Source: Clostridia bacterium (lineage in GTDB: Bacteria > Bacillota > Clostridia > Christensenellales > CAG-138). From it: a DNA stretch of 64,000 nt. Where the stretch lies: assembly GCA_017547885.1 (NCBI GenBank), contig JAFYOP010000004.1, forward strand, positions 62,001-126,000, read 5' to 3'. Position 1 is the first letter of the stretch; every line of letters begins with the position of its first letter. The translations under genes and the position numbers were made by a program. The notes below the pieces were generated by a model. It ran no database searches. It had not been told where the DNA came from and was given only the letters and a program-made list of their open reading frames with translations. This document shows positions 46,351 to 55,277 of the stretch, piece after piece.

Positions 46351-47460
46351 ATGCTGAAAAGCATTCGCAATTTTATAAAAAAAGAAACCGTGCTGTGCGT
46401 GGCGGCGGTGTGTGCTGTGGCTACAATGTTCCTTGTGCCGCCGGACGGGGCGTATATCGGGTATATCGACCTTAAGGTGCTGTGCCTGCTGATGTGCCTT
46501 ATGGCGGTGGTGGCGGGCTTTGAGGGCTGCGGTGCATTCAAATGGCTTGCGTATCAGCTGCTGCGCCGCTGCAAAAGCGGCAGGGTGCTGAGCGTTGTGC
46601 TGGTGCTGCTGCCCTTCTTCAGCTCCATGCTGGTTACCAATGACGTGGCGCTGCTTACCTTTGTGCCGTTCACGCTGATGCTTATGGAGCAGATAGGCTG
46701 CGTAAATGCGGTGATACCCATGCTTGTATTGCAGACCATTGCCGCGAATCTTGGCAGCATGGCAACTCCTGTGGGCAATCCTCAGAATCTGTTTTTGTAT
46801 GCGGCATATGAGCTTAGCGCGGGAGAGTTTTTCTCCGCAATGCTGCCATTGACTGCGGTTAGCCTGCTGTGCCTTACGGCGGCGGCTGTACCCGTGCTGC
46901 CAAAGGCTATGGATGAGTATGAGCTTCAGAAAGAAACCCTGAAGCAGCCGCAAAAGCTTATTGTGTATGGGGTATTGTTCCTGCTGTGCCTGCTTACGGT
47001 GTTCCGGGTGCTGCATTATGGCATAATGACGGCGCTGGTTATCATCGGCATAGCCATAATGGAGCCTAAAAAGCTTAAGGAACTGGACATAGCGCTGCTT
47101 GCAACCTTTGTATGCTTTTTCATTGTGTCCGGCAATCTTGGCAGGGTGGAGGCAGTGCGCGGGTTTTTACAGACCCTTCTTGAGCGCAATACCCTGCTGA
47201 CAGCTGCGGCTACCAGCCAGGTGATAAGCAATGTTCCTGCGGCTGTGCTGCTCAGTGAGTTTACCCGGCAGTGGCAGCCTCTGTTGGAGGGCGTGAATAT
47301 AGGCGGTCTGGGTACGCCTATTGCATCCCTTGCAAGTCTCATCACCCTTAAGCTGTATCTGCGCTGGCCCAAGGCAAATGCAGGCAGGTTCCTTGCCGTG
47401 TTTACCGTTGCCAATATAATAGGGCTTGCTGTGCTGCTTGCAGTGGCTATGATTTGGTAG
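46351..47460 (+). CDS. Ion transporter of the ArsB/NhaD/citrate-transporter superfamily
   Basis: Start at 46351 (MLKSIRNFIKKETVLC) after AAGGGGAG; the open frame reaches further upstream without a ribosome site. The 369-aa protein has about ten membrane segments and two inverted half-repeats, each with a conserved Asn loop: MLVTNDVALLTFVP (about 100) and SQVISNVPAAVLLSEF (about 295). Also NLGSMATPVGNPQNLFLY, as in anion/proton exchangers. The substrate is unknown; it stands alone. Confidence 0.8.
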   Translation: MLKSIRNFIKKETVLCVAAVCAVATMFLVPPDGAYIGYIDLKVLCLLMCLMAVVAGFEGCGAFKWLAYQLLRRCKSGRVLSVVLVLLPFFSSMLVTNDVALLTFVPFTLMLMEQIGCVNAVIPMLVLQTIAANLGSMATPVGNPQNLFLYAAYELSAGEFFSAMLPLTAVSLLCLTAAAVPVLPKAMDEYELQKETLKQPQKLIVYGVLFLLCLLTVFRVLHYGIMTALVIIGIAIMEPKKLKELDIALLATFVCFFIVSGNLGRVEAVRGFLQTLLERNTLLTAAATSQVISNVPAAVLLSEFTRQWQPLLEGVNIGGLGTPIASLASLITLKLYLRWPKANAGRFLAVFTVANIIGLAVLLAVAMIW

Positions 47461-47471
47461 ATATGTATTTT

Positions 47472-47502
47472 TACGCCTCCTTCGTGATAATGATGGGGGC
47501 GT
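47472..47502 (+). terminator. Terminator of the ion transporter gene
   Basis: ACGCCTCC...GGGGGCGT helix followed by TTTTTAT. Confidence 0.6.
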
Positions 47503-47584
47503 TTTTATATTTTGTCGGGATGCTTTTATTCGTCATTGGGTGGTTGTATAATAAAGATAATGTATATCTGTGGGGGTTTTTAAT

Positions 47585-48454
47585 ATGCTGTGGCTTATAA
47601 TGGCGGTATTGTCTGCCGTATTTGCAGGAATAACTTCAATACTGGTGAAATGCGGTGTAAAGACCACAGATTCGGACGTGGTAACGGCGCTTAGAACTGT
47701 GGTTGTTCTGCTGTTTTCCTGGATAATGGTATTTGTGGTGGGCTCCGCAGGTGGGATAACCCAGGTCAGTACAAGGTCACTGACGTTTCTTATACTTTCC
47801 GGCTTTGCCACGGGCGCATCATGGATATGCTATTTCCGCGCCCTTTCCATGGGAGACGTAAATAAAGTAGTGCCTGTGGACAAGTCCAGTACGGTGCTTT
47901 CTGTACTGCTGGCCATCATACTTTTCGGCGAAACTCACAACCTTGCTGTAAAGCTGGGCAGCACGCTGCTGCTTGGCGTAGGCATATTGATGATGGTTGA
48001 GCACAAGCAGGCAGAGCAGCATGAAAACAGCTCCAAATGGATACTTTACGCCGTGCTTGGGGCGGTGTTTGCGGCGCTTACCTCTATACTGGCAAAGGTA
48101 GGCATAGAGGGCGTGGAATCAAATCTTGGCACAGCCATACGTACAGGCGTTGTGCTTATCATGTCATGGGCCATAGTCTTCATGAAGGGTAAGCAGCATC
48201 AGGTAAGCAAGGTAAACAGGCAGGAAATGCTTTTTATTGCCCTCTCAGGCATTGCCACAGGGGCATCATGGCTGTGCTATTATTACGCCATACAGAACGG
48301 CATAGTCAGCGTGGTTGTACCCATAGATAAGATGAGCATATTGGTAACGGTATTGTTCTCATACATCGTATTTAAAGAAAAGCTCAGCCGAAGGGCGGCC
48401 ATAGGCCTGCTCCTTATGCTGGTAGGTACTGTAATAATGGCAGTGTGGGGATAA
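47585..48454 (+). CDS. EamA/DMT family transporter with duplicated halves
   Basis: The start at ATG 47585 is preferred to the GTG at 47570, which overlaps the GTGGGGG ribosome site. The 289-aa protein has ten membrane helices in two matching halves, each with TSILxKxG and the pair ATGASWxCYYxA...VVPIDK. It probably exports small metabolites. FprA follows 85 nt later. Confidence 0.88.
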   Translation: MLWLIMAVLSAVFAGITSILVKCGVKTTDSDVVTALRTVVVLLFSWIMVFVVGSAGGITQVSTRSLTFLILSGFATGASWICYFRALSMGDVNKVVPVDKSSTVLSVLLAIILFGETHNLAVKLGSTLLLGVGILMMVEHKQAEQHENSSKWILYAVLGAVFAALTSILAKVGIEGVESNLGTAIRTGVVLIMSWAIVFMKGKQHQVSKVNRQEMLFIALSGIATGASWLCYYYAIQNGIVSVVVPIDKMSILVTVLFSYIVFKEKLSRRAAIGLLLMLVGTVIMAVWG

Positions 48455-48539
48455 TAAGAAGAATAACCATTAAGAGTTATTGAGAACACGGATTGTTTGG
48501 GATATAATCAAAAAAAGCGATAAGATAAGGAGTAATCGA

Positions 48540-49691
48540 ATGAATATTACCGACCACATTAAGTACATCGGCGTAAACGACCATAAGGTGGACCTTTTTG
48601 AGGGTCAGTACATAGTGCCAAACGGTATGGCATACAATTCATACATTATATTGGATGAAAGCATAGCCGTAATGGATTCCGTCAGCGAGGGCTTCGGCGA
48701 GGAATGGCTGGGCAATATCCAAAAGGCCGCAGGCGGCAAGACGGTTGATTACCTTGTGGTCCAGCACATGGAGCCGGATCACTCCGCAAATATATTCAGC
48801 TTTGCCAAGGCATATCCCGAGGCAAAGATAGTGGCCTCTGCCAAGGCATTTGCCATGATGAAGAACTTCTTCGGCACTGCATTTGAGGACAGGCAGGTGG
48901 TGGTGGGAGAGGGCAGCACCCTTTCACTGGGAAAGCATCAGCTTACCTTTGTCACCGCCCCCATGGTGCACTGGCCCGAGGTGATACTGACCTACGAAAG
49001 CACTGAAAAGGTACTGTTCTCCGCAGATGCCTTCGGTAAGTTCGGTGCGCTGGATGTGGAAGAGGATTGGGCATGCGAAGCCCGCCGCTACTATATCGGC
49101 ATTGTTGGCAAGTACGGTGCACAGGTGCAGAGCCTGCTGAAAAAGGCCGCCGGGCTGGAAATCAGCAAGATTTGCCCTCTGCACGGCCCTGTGCTTACCG
49201 AAAACCTGGGATACTACATCAACCTTTACGATATCTGGTCCTCTTACCGCGTAGAGGAAGAGGGCGTTGTAATAGCCTATACCTCCATCTACGGCAATAC
49301 CAAAAAGGCGGTGGAGCAGCTTGCGGCAAAGCTTGAAGAAAAGGGCTGCAAGGTGGCGGTAAATGACCTTGCGCGCTGCGATATGGCAGAGGCGGTGGAG
49401 GATGCCTTCCGTTACAGCAAGCTGGTGCTGGCAACCACCACCTACAACGCAGACGTATTCCCCTTTATGCGCACCTTCATAGACCATCTTACCGAGCGCA
49501 ATTACAGCAACCGCACCGTTGCCTTCATTGAAAACGGCAGCTGGGCGCCCATGGCTACCAAGGTGATGAAGGAGATGCTTTCAAAGAGCAAGAACCTTAC
49601 CTACGCAGAAACCGAGGTAAAGATAATGTCCGCCCTTAACGAAGCAAGCGAAGCACAGCTGGATGCCCTTGCGGAAGAACTGAGCAAGTAA
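48540..49691 (+). CDS. fprA: Flavodiiron protein FprA (O2/NO reductase)
   Basis: Start at 48540 after ATAAGGAG. The 383-aa protein has a metallo-beta-lactamase domain with HMEPDHSA (H76-x-E-x-D-H), APMVHWPE, ADAFG and CPLHGP for the di-iron site, followed by a flavodoxin domain (AYTSIYGNTKKAVEQL, about 253). It reduces O2 to water or NO to N2O, protecting oxygen-sensitive enzymes such as the selenoproteins here. Rubredoxin, its usual donor, is not in the window. Confidence 0.95.
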   Translation: MNITDHIKYIGVNDHKVDLFEGQYIVPNGMAYNSYIILDESIAVMDSVSEGFGEEWLGNIQKAAGGKTVDYLVVQHMEPDHSANIFSFAKAYPEAKIVASAKAFAMMKNFFGTAFEDRQVVVGEGSTLSLGKHQLTFVTAPMVHWPEVILTYESTEKVLFSADAFGKFGALDVEEDWACEARRYYIGIVGKYGAQVQSLLKKAAGLEISKICPLHGPVLTENLGYYINLYDIWSSYRVEEEGVVIAYTSIYGNTKKAVEQLAAKLEEKGCKVAVNDLARCDMAEAVEDAFRYSKLVLATTTYNADVFPFMRTFIDHLTERNYSNRTVAFIENGSWAPMATKVMKEMLSKSKNLTYAETEVKIMSALNEASEAQLDALAEELSK

Positions 49692-49707
49692 CAGGACGCA
49701 ATAATTT

Positions 49708-49740
49708 AAGCCAAGAGGAGTGAGGCCTCTTGGCTTTTAT
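49708..49740 (+). terminator. Terminator of fprA
   Basis: AAGCCAAGAGG (49708-49718) pairs with CCTCTTGGCTT (49726-49736), then TTAT. Confidence 0.85.
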
Positions 49741-49788
49741 ATTTAGCTGATGTATATAGGCATAAGTACGTTATTAGATAAATTGGAA

Positions 49789-50601
49789 TTATAAAGCTTT
49801 ACCACCGGACACTTTTATTACTTGACCTGTAATCATTCTTGCCTGCTCACTTGCAAGGAACAAAACAGTTTCTGCTATATCCTCAGGCTGAATTAATTTT
49901 CCCATTGGAATCAAGGGAACGACCACTTTTTCAAACTCATCATCTATCCATCCTGTTTGCGTTGGACCAGGAGAAACACAATTCACAGTTATTCCATACT
50001 GTGCTACCTCAAGGGCAATACTGCGAGTAAGAGCTTCTAAAGTTGCTTTACTTGCCCCATAAGTAATTTGACCAGCAAAGATTTGGGATGCATCTGTAGA
50101 AGTATTGATGATTCTTCCATAATCGCTATGATGTCTAATGAATTCTCTTGTCATCAAAATACTTCCACGAACATTGACTGCAAATGTATTATCAATCACA
50201 TCCTGTGTAATGGTTTCTATAGTATCACAACCCGTTTCATCATCTGTTGCCGCATTATTAAATAAAACATCAACTCGACCGTATTTTTCAAGAACTGTAG
50301 AATAGATTTCTTTTATAGCATTTTCGCTGGAAATATCACTTTCCAAAATAATGTAATCGGCACCCATTTCTTTGAGTTTAGATTCTACAGCGTTTGCATT
50401 TCCTGCATTTGCTCCGTAATATCTATCCACACCATTTCTATCCATTTTGGTTGCATCAAATGGTCTGAATACTTTCTTATATACTAAAACAACTTTCGCA
50501 CCTTCACGAGCAAAGGCGATCGCTGTTGTTGCCCCGATCCCCCAAGGATTATTTGCGCCTGTAATTATAGCCACCTTATCTTTTAATCCGTAATCAATCA
50601 T
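49789..50601 (-). CDS. Short-chain dehydrogenase/reductase, AT-rich, probably acquired
   Basis: This 270-aa SDR has VAIITGANNPWGIGATTA for the NAD(P) site, the NNAA strand, the catalytic Ser in NTSTDASQIFAGQ, Y-x-x-x-K as YGASK, and the terminal ITGQVIKVSGG. The 35-residue insertion-like region after VVLVYKK (with RNGVDRYYGANAGN) is longer than in FabG. Base use is much richer in A and T than the neighbours on both sides. GAGGTGAT lies before the ATG. The substrate is unknown. Confidence 0.88.
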   Translation of the reverse strand: MIDYGLKDKVAIITGANNPWGIGATTAIAFAREGAKVVLVYKKVFRPFDATKMDRNGVDRYYGANAGNANAVESKLKEMGADYIILESDISSENAIKEIYSTVLEKYGRVDVLFNNAATDDETGCDTIETITQDVIDNTFAVNVRGSILMTREFIRHHSDYGRIINTSTDASQIFAGQITYGASKATLEALTRSIALEVAQYGITVNCVSPGPTQTGWIDDEFEKVVVPLIPMGKLIQPEDIAETVLFLASEQARMITGQVIKVSGGKAL

Positions 50602-50697
50602 TTATATCACCTCGCCAAATTCGTATTTGCCGCTTCAGCTGATTACACACTATCACAGCGCATGATATTACGCAAGAACAGTACTGTAAACATAAAT

Positions 50698-50729
50698 AAA
50701 AAAGCGGATGGTTTCCCATCCGCTTTTAT
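50698..50729 (-). terminator. Terminator of serC-serA
   Basis: Read on the minus strand, AAAAGCGGATGG pairs with CCATCCGCTTTT, followed by TTATTTATG. Confidence 0.85.
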
Positions 50730-50740
50730 GTGTGGATCGA

Positions 50741-51649
50741 TTATTTGAAGCTTTCGATGATGTCCACGATCTCGGCACCGATGCGCTTCTGAGCTTCCTT
50801 GGTGGCTGCGCCGATGTGGGGGGTGCAGGATACGCGGGGATGGCTGTACAGAGCGGCGTTGGTGGCGGGCTCTTCTGCGAATACGTCCAGACCGGCGGCG
50901 CGGATCTTGCCGGATTCCAGAGCTTCCAGCAGGTCATCTTCGTTTACGTTGTCGCCGCGGGAGGTGTTTACAAATACCACGCCGTCCTTCATCTTGGCGA
51001 TGTTTTCCTTGCTGATGAGCTTTACGCCGTTAAGGGAGGGGGTGTGGAGGGAGATGAAGTCAGCCTCTGCGAACAGCTCGTCAAGTTCTACGTACTTCAT
51101 GCCCATCTGCTCTTCGATGCCGGGCACATGGAAGATATCCTGAGCGATGACCTTCATGCCGAGAGCGGTTGCCATGCGGCCCAGCGCCTGACCGATGCGG
51201 CCAAAGCCGATGATGCCCAGAGTCTTGCCGCCCAGCTCGATGCCTGCGCCGTAGGCCTTCTTTTCCCACTTGCCTTCGCGCATGGTGTGGCCTGCCACGG
51301 AGATGAAGCGTGCGCAGGAGAACATGTGAGCCATGGCAAGCTCCGCAACGGAGTTGCTGGAGGCGCGGGGGGTGTTCCTTACGGTGATGCCTGCTTCTTC
51401 GGCATACTTAACGTCGATATTGTCCACGCCTACGCCGCCGCGGATGATGAGCTTGAGACTGCCGCCCTTGGCTGCGTCGATATGAGCGGCGCGAACCTTG
51501 GTGGCGCTGCGAACTACTACCGCGTCAAAGCCCTTGAGAGCCTCGCCCAGCTCTTCGGGAGCGTAGAACTGTTCTACTACTTCGTGGCCCTTGTCCTTGA
51601 GGGACTGGAGGGCGGATTTATCCATACCGTCGGTTACAAGAATACGCAT
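50741..51649 (-). CDS. serA: D-3-phosphoglycerate dehydrogenase, short form
   Basis: This 302-aa 2-hydroxyacid dehydrogenase has VVVRSATKVRAAHID, RGGVGVDNIDVKYAEEAGI, the NAD fold LGIIGFGRIGQALGRMA, the catalytic Arg in NTSRGDNVNEDDL, the Glu region and PRVSCTPHIGAATKEAQKRIG (catalytic His). It lacks the C-terminal ACT domain, so serine feedback is probably absent. It lies 29 nt behind serC in the same operon and feeds serine, the precursor of glycine. Confidence 0.92.
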   Translation of the reverse strand: MRILVTDGMDKSALQSLKDKGHEVVEQFYAPEELGEALKGFDAVVVRSATKVRAAHIDAAKGGSLKLIIRGGVGVDNIDVKYAEEAGITVRNTPRASSNSVAELAMAHMFSCARFISVAGHTMREGKWEKKAYGAGIELGGKTLGIIGFGRIGQALGRMATALGMKVIAQDIFHVPGIEEQMGMKYVELDELFAEADFISLHTPSLNGVKLISKENIAKMKDGVVFVNTSRGDNVNEDDLLEALESGKIRAAGLDVFAEEPATNAALYSHPRVSCTPHIGAATKEAQKRIGAEIVDIIESFK

Positions 51650-51678
51650 AATGATTCTCCTTTGCTGTGGTCGTTAGG

Positions 51679-52776
51679 TTATTTTTTGTAGTTGGCTTCG
51701 AATTCCTTAAGGAAATCTACCAGAGCAACTACGCCTTCCTTGGGCATTGCGTTATAGGTGGAGGCGCGGAGGCCGCCAACGCTCTTGTGGCCCTTCAGGT
51801 TATCAAAGCCTGCCTTCTTGGTGGCGGCTACAACTTCTGCGTCGAGCTCTGCATCGCCGGTTACGAAGGGGATGTTCATGAGGCTGCGGAATTCCTTTTC
51901 AACGGTGCCCTTGAACATCTTGGACTGATCCAGGAAATCGTACATTATCTGGGCCTTTTCGATGTTCATCTTATCCATGGCCTCCAGGCCGCCGATCTTC
52001 TTCAGATACTTGAATACCTGACCGCATACGTAGATGGACCAGCAGTTGGGGGTGTTGTACATGGAGCCGTTATCGGAGTGGGTCTTGAATGCGCAGTAGG
52101 TGGGTACCCATGCAGGCAGCTCGGCGGGATCGCGGATGAGGTCCTCGCGGATGATGGCGATAACCATACCGGCGGGGCCGATGTTCTTCTGTACGCCGCC
52201 GTAGATGAGGCCGTAATCGGCTACATTGCAGGGCTTGGACAGGAACATGGAGGACTGGTCGGATACCAGTATCTTGCCCTTGGTATCGGGCAGCTTCTGC
52301 CAGGTGGTGCCGTGAATGGTCTCGTTTTCGCAGATGTATACGTAGTCTGCGTCTTCGGGAATGTCCAGATCGGAACAATCGGGAATGTAGCTGTAGTTCT
52401 TATCCTTGCTGGAAGCGGCAACGATAACTTCGCCGTACTTCTTGGCTTCGGCAATGGCCTTCTTGCTCCATGCGCCGGTTTCAACATAAACGGCCTTGCC
52501 GTTCTTCATCAGGTTCATGGGGATCATGGCGAACTGAAGGGTCGCGCCGCCCTGAATGAAGAGGACCTTGTAGTTGTCAGGTATGTTCATCAGATCGCGA
52601 AGATCCTGCTCGGCCTCGTCGATTATCTGCTGATATACCTTGGAACGGTGGCTCATCTCCATTACGCACATGCCGGAGCCCTGGTAGTTTAAAAGATTAT
52701 CGCGAACGCTTTCCAGTACTTCTTCGGGCAGTATGGAGGGGCCTGCAGAGAAATTGTAAATACGATCGTACTTCAT
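51679..52776 (-). CDS. serC: Phosphoserine aminotransferase
   Basis: Start at ATG 52776-52774 (MKYDRIYNFSAGPSILPEEVL) after AAGGAG. The 365-aa class V aminotransferase has FSAGPSILP, EMSHRSK, FIQGGATLQFAMIPMN, the PLP lysine in YGGVQKNIGPAG and TPNCWSIYV. It turns 3-phosphohydroxypyruvate into phosphoserine. It heads the serC-serA operon; serB is not seen. Confidence 0.96.
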   Translation of the reverse strand: MKYDRIYNFSAGPSILPEEVLESVRDNLLNYQGSGMCVMEMSHRSKVYQQIIDEAEQDLRDLMNIPDNYKVLFIQGGATLQFAMIPMNLMKNGKAVYVETGAWSKKAIAEAKKYGEVIVAASSKDKNYSYIPDCSDLDIPEDADYVYICENETIHGTTWQKLPDTKGKILVSDQSSMFLSKPCNVADYGLIYGGVQKNIGPAGMVIAIIREDLIRDPAELPAWVPTYCAFKTHSDNGSMYNTPNCWSIYVCGQVFKYLKKIGGLEAMDKMNIEKAQIMYDFLDQSKMFKGTVEKEFRSLMNIPFVTGDAELDAEVVAATKKAGFDNLKGHKSVGGLRASTYNAMPKEGVVALVDFLKEFEANYKK

Positions 52777-52872
52777 TGGACATCTCCTTATTATGTTGTA
52801 GTTATTTTGTGTTGAATCAGCTGCAATAAATAAAACGATAGAAGGGACATGAGTCCTTTTGATGTTACTTGA

Positions 52873-52901
52873 ATTATACATCAGCCTATTATCCATGGCA
52901 A
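52873..52901 (-). promoter_or_regulatory. Promoter of serC-serA
   Basis: On the minus strand TTGCCA (52901-52896), a 17-nt spacer and TATAAT (52878-52873), about 97 nt before serC. The 348-nt gap 52777-53124 holds this promoter and, on the plus strand, TTGACA (52983-52988) for the DUF1508 gene; nothing else is seen. Confidence 0.8.
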
Positions 52902-52982
52902 CAAAAAAGTTGTAGGTTTAGCCAAAAAAAGAATGATAAATTTTTGTTAAACATATGGAGCGACGGTGTTCATGTACGGATA

Positions 52983-53011
52983 TTGACATGAACCATCAAA
53001 TAATATATCTT
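52983..53011 (+). promoter_or_regulatory. Promoter of the DUF1508 gene
   Basis: Perfect TTGACA (52983-52988) with TATCTT (53006-53011) at 17 nt; the -10 is weak. Confidence 0.5.
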
Positions 53012-53124
53012 TAATATATATGGATGAAGCTGAGCATTATGTTATTCATCCCACAGCCGTATTCAGGAATATCCATAGTATACAGCAAGTCCGAAATATC
53101 CAATATTAGAAAGGAAACAGAAAA

Positions 53125-53496
53125 ATGGGAAAATTTGTAGTTAAGACCACCAAGTCCGGCTTTGTTTTCAACCTTAAGGCCGGTAACGGCGAAGTTATCG
53201 CCACCTCCGAGAGCTACAAGAGCCAGGATGCCTGCCTTAACGGCGTAGAGAGCGTACGCAAGTGCTGTGCCGGCGGCGTGGAAGACCAGACCGTGGAAGG
53301 CTTCGAAAAGCTTACCCATCCCAAGTTTGAAGTATATGCCGACAAGGCAGGCGAGTTCCGCTTCCGCCTCAAGGCACGCAACGGCGAAGTTATTGCCGTA
53401 TCCGAAGGCTACAAGGCCAAGCAGTCCTGCATGAACGGTATCGAAAGCGTAAAGAAGAACGCTCCCGATGCAGAGCTGGTAGTATTGGAAGACTAA
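53125..53496 (+). CDS. DUF1508 (YegP-like) protein with two repeats
   Basis: This 123-aa protein consists of two copies of the DUF1508 module: FVFNLKAGNGEVIATSESYKSQDACLNGVESV and FRFRLKARNGEVIAVSEGYKAKQSCMNGIESV. The central NGEVI(A)xSExY and NGIESV motifs are typical. Family members are small, stable proteins often made under stress; the molecular role is not settled. AGAAAGGA lies before the ATG. Confidence 0.92.
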   Translation: MGKFVVKTTKSGFVFNLKAGNGEVIATSESYKSQDACLNGVESVRKCCAGGVEDQTVEGFEKLTHPKFEVYADKAGEFRFRLKARNGEVIAVSEGYKAKQSCMNGIESVKKNAPDAELVVLED

Positions 53497-53506
53497 TAAG
53501 TAAAAT

Positions 53507-53535
53507 AAAAAAGCGGCCTTGTGCCGCTTTTTTTG
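53507..53535. terminator. Bidirectional terminator behind the DUF1508 gene
   Basis: AAAAAAGCGGC pairs with GCCGCTTTTTTT around CTTGT. Confidence 0.85.
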
Positions 53536-53558
53536 TGCATATAAATATGTAATATGGG

Positions 53559-54026
53559 TTAATAAAGCCTTGTGCCGCAGTCTCCGCAGAAGCGGGAATC
53601 GTTGCTGACGGGGGCGCCGCAAAGAGGGCAGGCAGAGAAAGGACGATTGGAAGAGGCGGCAAAGGTGCGAACCTCGTTGAAAAGCTCTGCGGACTGTGCA
53701 CGCATTTCAGAGCGCGCTTCGGCTTCCATGTCTGCCTGATAGCGGGCGGATTCCTGGGCAGCTCTGATGGCTGCTATCTCCTGACGGCAGGCGGCAGAAT
53801 CCAGCTCGCTTTGACGTATTGCCATACATATTTCTGTGGCCTTTTCGTCCATTATCACGCCGCTGTCAAATTTGGTCCATATGTAATCGCCAAGCTGCAG
53901 CTTGAGCTCTTCGATATCGTCATGGTTGCTTCGTATCTGGGCTTTCAGCTTGCTTATTTCCAGCTTGTCGCCGGTTTTGTCCGATACGCTGCGGGCAAAG
54001 CTGCCGATTTTATTGAAAATGGCCAT
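53559..54026 (-). CDS. Coiled-coil zinc-ribbon protein
   Basis: This 155-aa protein begins MAIFNKIGSFARSVSDKTGD, continues as a long charged coiled coil (about 25-120) and ends with a zinc ribbon of two knuckles, CPLCGAPV and CGDCGTRLY. The layout is common in Clostridia (zinc-ribbon domain proteins linked to membrane stress or phage-shock-like functions), but the role is unknown. GGGAGG precedes the ATG. Confidence 0.85.
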   Translation of the reverse strand: MAIFNKIGSFARSVSDKTGDKLEISKLKAQIRSNHDDIEELKLQLGDYIWTKFDSGVIMDEKATEICMAIRQSELDSAACRQEIAAIRAAQESARYQADMEAEARSEMRAQSAELFNEVRTFAASSNRPFSACPLCGAPVSNDSRFCGDCGTRLY

Positions 54027-54140
54027 TCTTTTCCTCCCGGGTATACTGTTTTAGCAAGGTAATTATGCCACACAAAAGAGCTTTGCGCAATATTTTGCGG
54101 TATATCGGGCGCTGCGGGTAATGAAAGAATAAAAAGAATA

Positions 54141-54169
54141 TTGGCGAAATGTGACCTATGCACTATAAT
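54141..54169 (+). promoter_or_regulatory. Promoter of the L,D-transpeptidase gene
   Basis: TTGGCG (54141-54146), a 17-nt spacer and TATAAT (54164-54169). Confidence 0.7.
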
Positions 54170-54209
54170 ATTAAAGATTACATATAAAAATTTACCTGCG
54201 GAGGAATAG

Positions 54210-55277
54210 ATGATAAAGTCAACGCTGAGGAACGCCATGGTGCTGCTGCTTGCTGCTGCCATGCTGCTGCCCGCCCCTGCCTATGCAAGAGACGAGATGC
54301 AGAACACGGACCCGGATAAGTATTATATAGAGGTGGATACCGGCAATCAGGTGGTTACGGTATTTCAAAAGGACGACGAGGGAGAGTATACCCGCATAGT
54401 CCGCCGCTTTGTATGCACCACAGGCAAGACCAAGGGTACCGAAGAGGACCCTGCAAGCCCCACACCCGGCGGCAAATGGAAGATAGGCGCAAGGGAGCGT
54501 TTCGGCAAATTTGCGGCCTTTGAGGGGGAATATTCCAGATACTGGACACAGGTGGTGGGAGGCATATACTTCCACTCCATAATGTTTGGCAAGAGGGATG
54601 TGAATGAGCTTAAAAAATCTCCATTCCGCAACCTGGGCAATGCAGCATCCCATGGCTGCATAAGGCTGTACATAGAGGATGCCAAGTGGCTGTATGACAA
54701 TGCCTGCTTCGGTACCACTGTAAATATCGTGACACGCAGCCGCCAGAAAGGCCTTACCTCCTCCCTTAAGACTGACATGGACTTTGACGAATATGTGGAA
54801 TTTCAGGCCAACATATACGATGAAGAGCCCCTTGAGGACCTGACTGCGTGGATATCCGTTGACAGGACGGAGATGCGCACCGGCAACGGCACCAATGATA
54901 AGCTGATAAAGAAGCTGGACAAGGATACAGAAGTAAAGGTCCTTCAGGAAGGCGACCCCTGGGTAAAGGTAGCGGTAGGCGAACGCGAGGGCTATGTGCG
55001 CCGCTGCTATATCACCTATGAAAAGGGCGTTATGCAGTCCAGAGAAGACGGCTATTTTGTAGCAGGGACCCAGTATCTGTACGCAGAACCAGATACCAAG
55101 GCGGAAAAACTGTATAAGGTCGCCCGCCACAGCACCATCGTTGTTACAGAGGAAGATGTGGATGAGGATGGCAAGTGGGTAAAGGTAAACTACTGGGGAA
55201 CAGAAGGCTATATGCAGCGCAGATATATAAAGACCGGCTGGGCCACCATATATGAAACAGAGGAGGAGCAGGCATGA
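54210..55277 (+). CDS. Secreted L,D-transpeptidase with two SH3-like domains
   Basis: This 355-aa protein has a signal peptide cut near PAYARD (about 27), a YkuD catalytic domain with H122 and SHGCIRL (nucleophile C150), and then two bacterial SH3-type repeats (about 215-275 and 285-345). The repeats are marked by MRTGNGTNDKLI and LYAEPDTKAEKL. It would form or edit 3-3 cross-links or anchor proteins in peptidoglycan outside the membrane. It overlaps the lipoprotein gene by 4 nt. Confidence 0.92.
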   Translation: MIKSTLRNAMVLLLAAAMLLPAPAYARDEMQNTDPDKYYIEVDTGNQVVTVFQKDDEGEYTRIVRRFVCTTGKTKGTEEDPASPTPGGKWKIGARERFGKFAAFEGEYSRYWTQVVGGIYFHSIMFGKRDVNELKKSPFRNLGNAASHGCIRLYIEDAKWLYDNACFGTTVNIVTRSRQKGLTSSLKTDMDFDEYVEFQANIYDEEPLEDLTAWISVDRTEMRTGNGTNDKLIKKLDKDTEVKVLQEGDPWVKVAVGEREGYVRRCYITYEKGVMQSREDGYFVAGTQYLYAEPDTKAEKLYKVARHSTIVVTEEDVDEDGKWVKVNYWGTEGYMQRRYIKTGWATIYETEEEQA

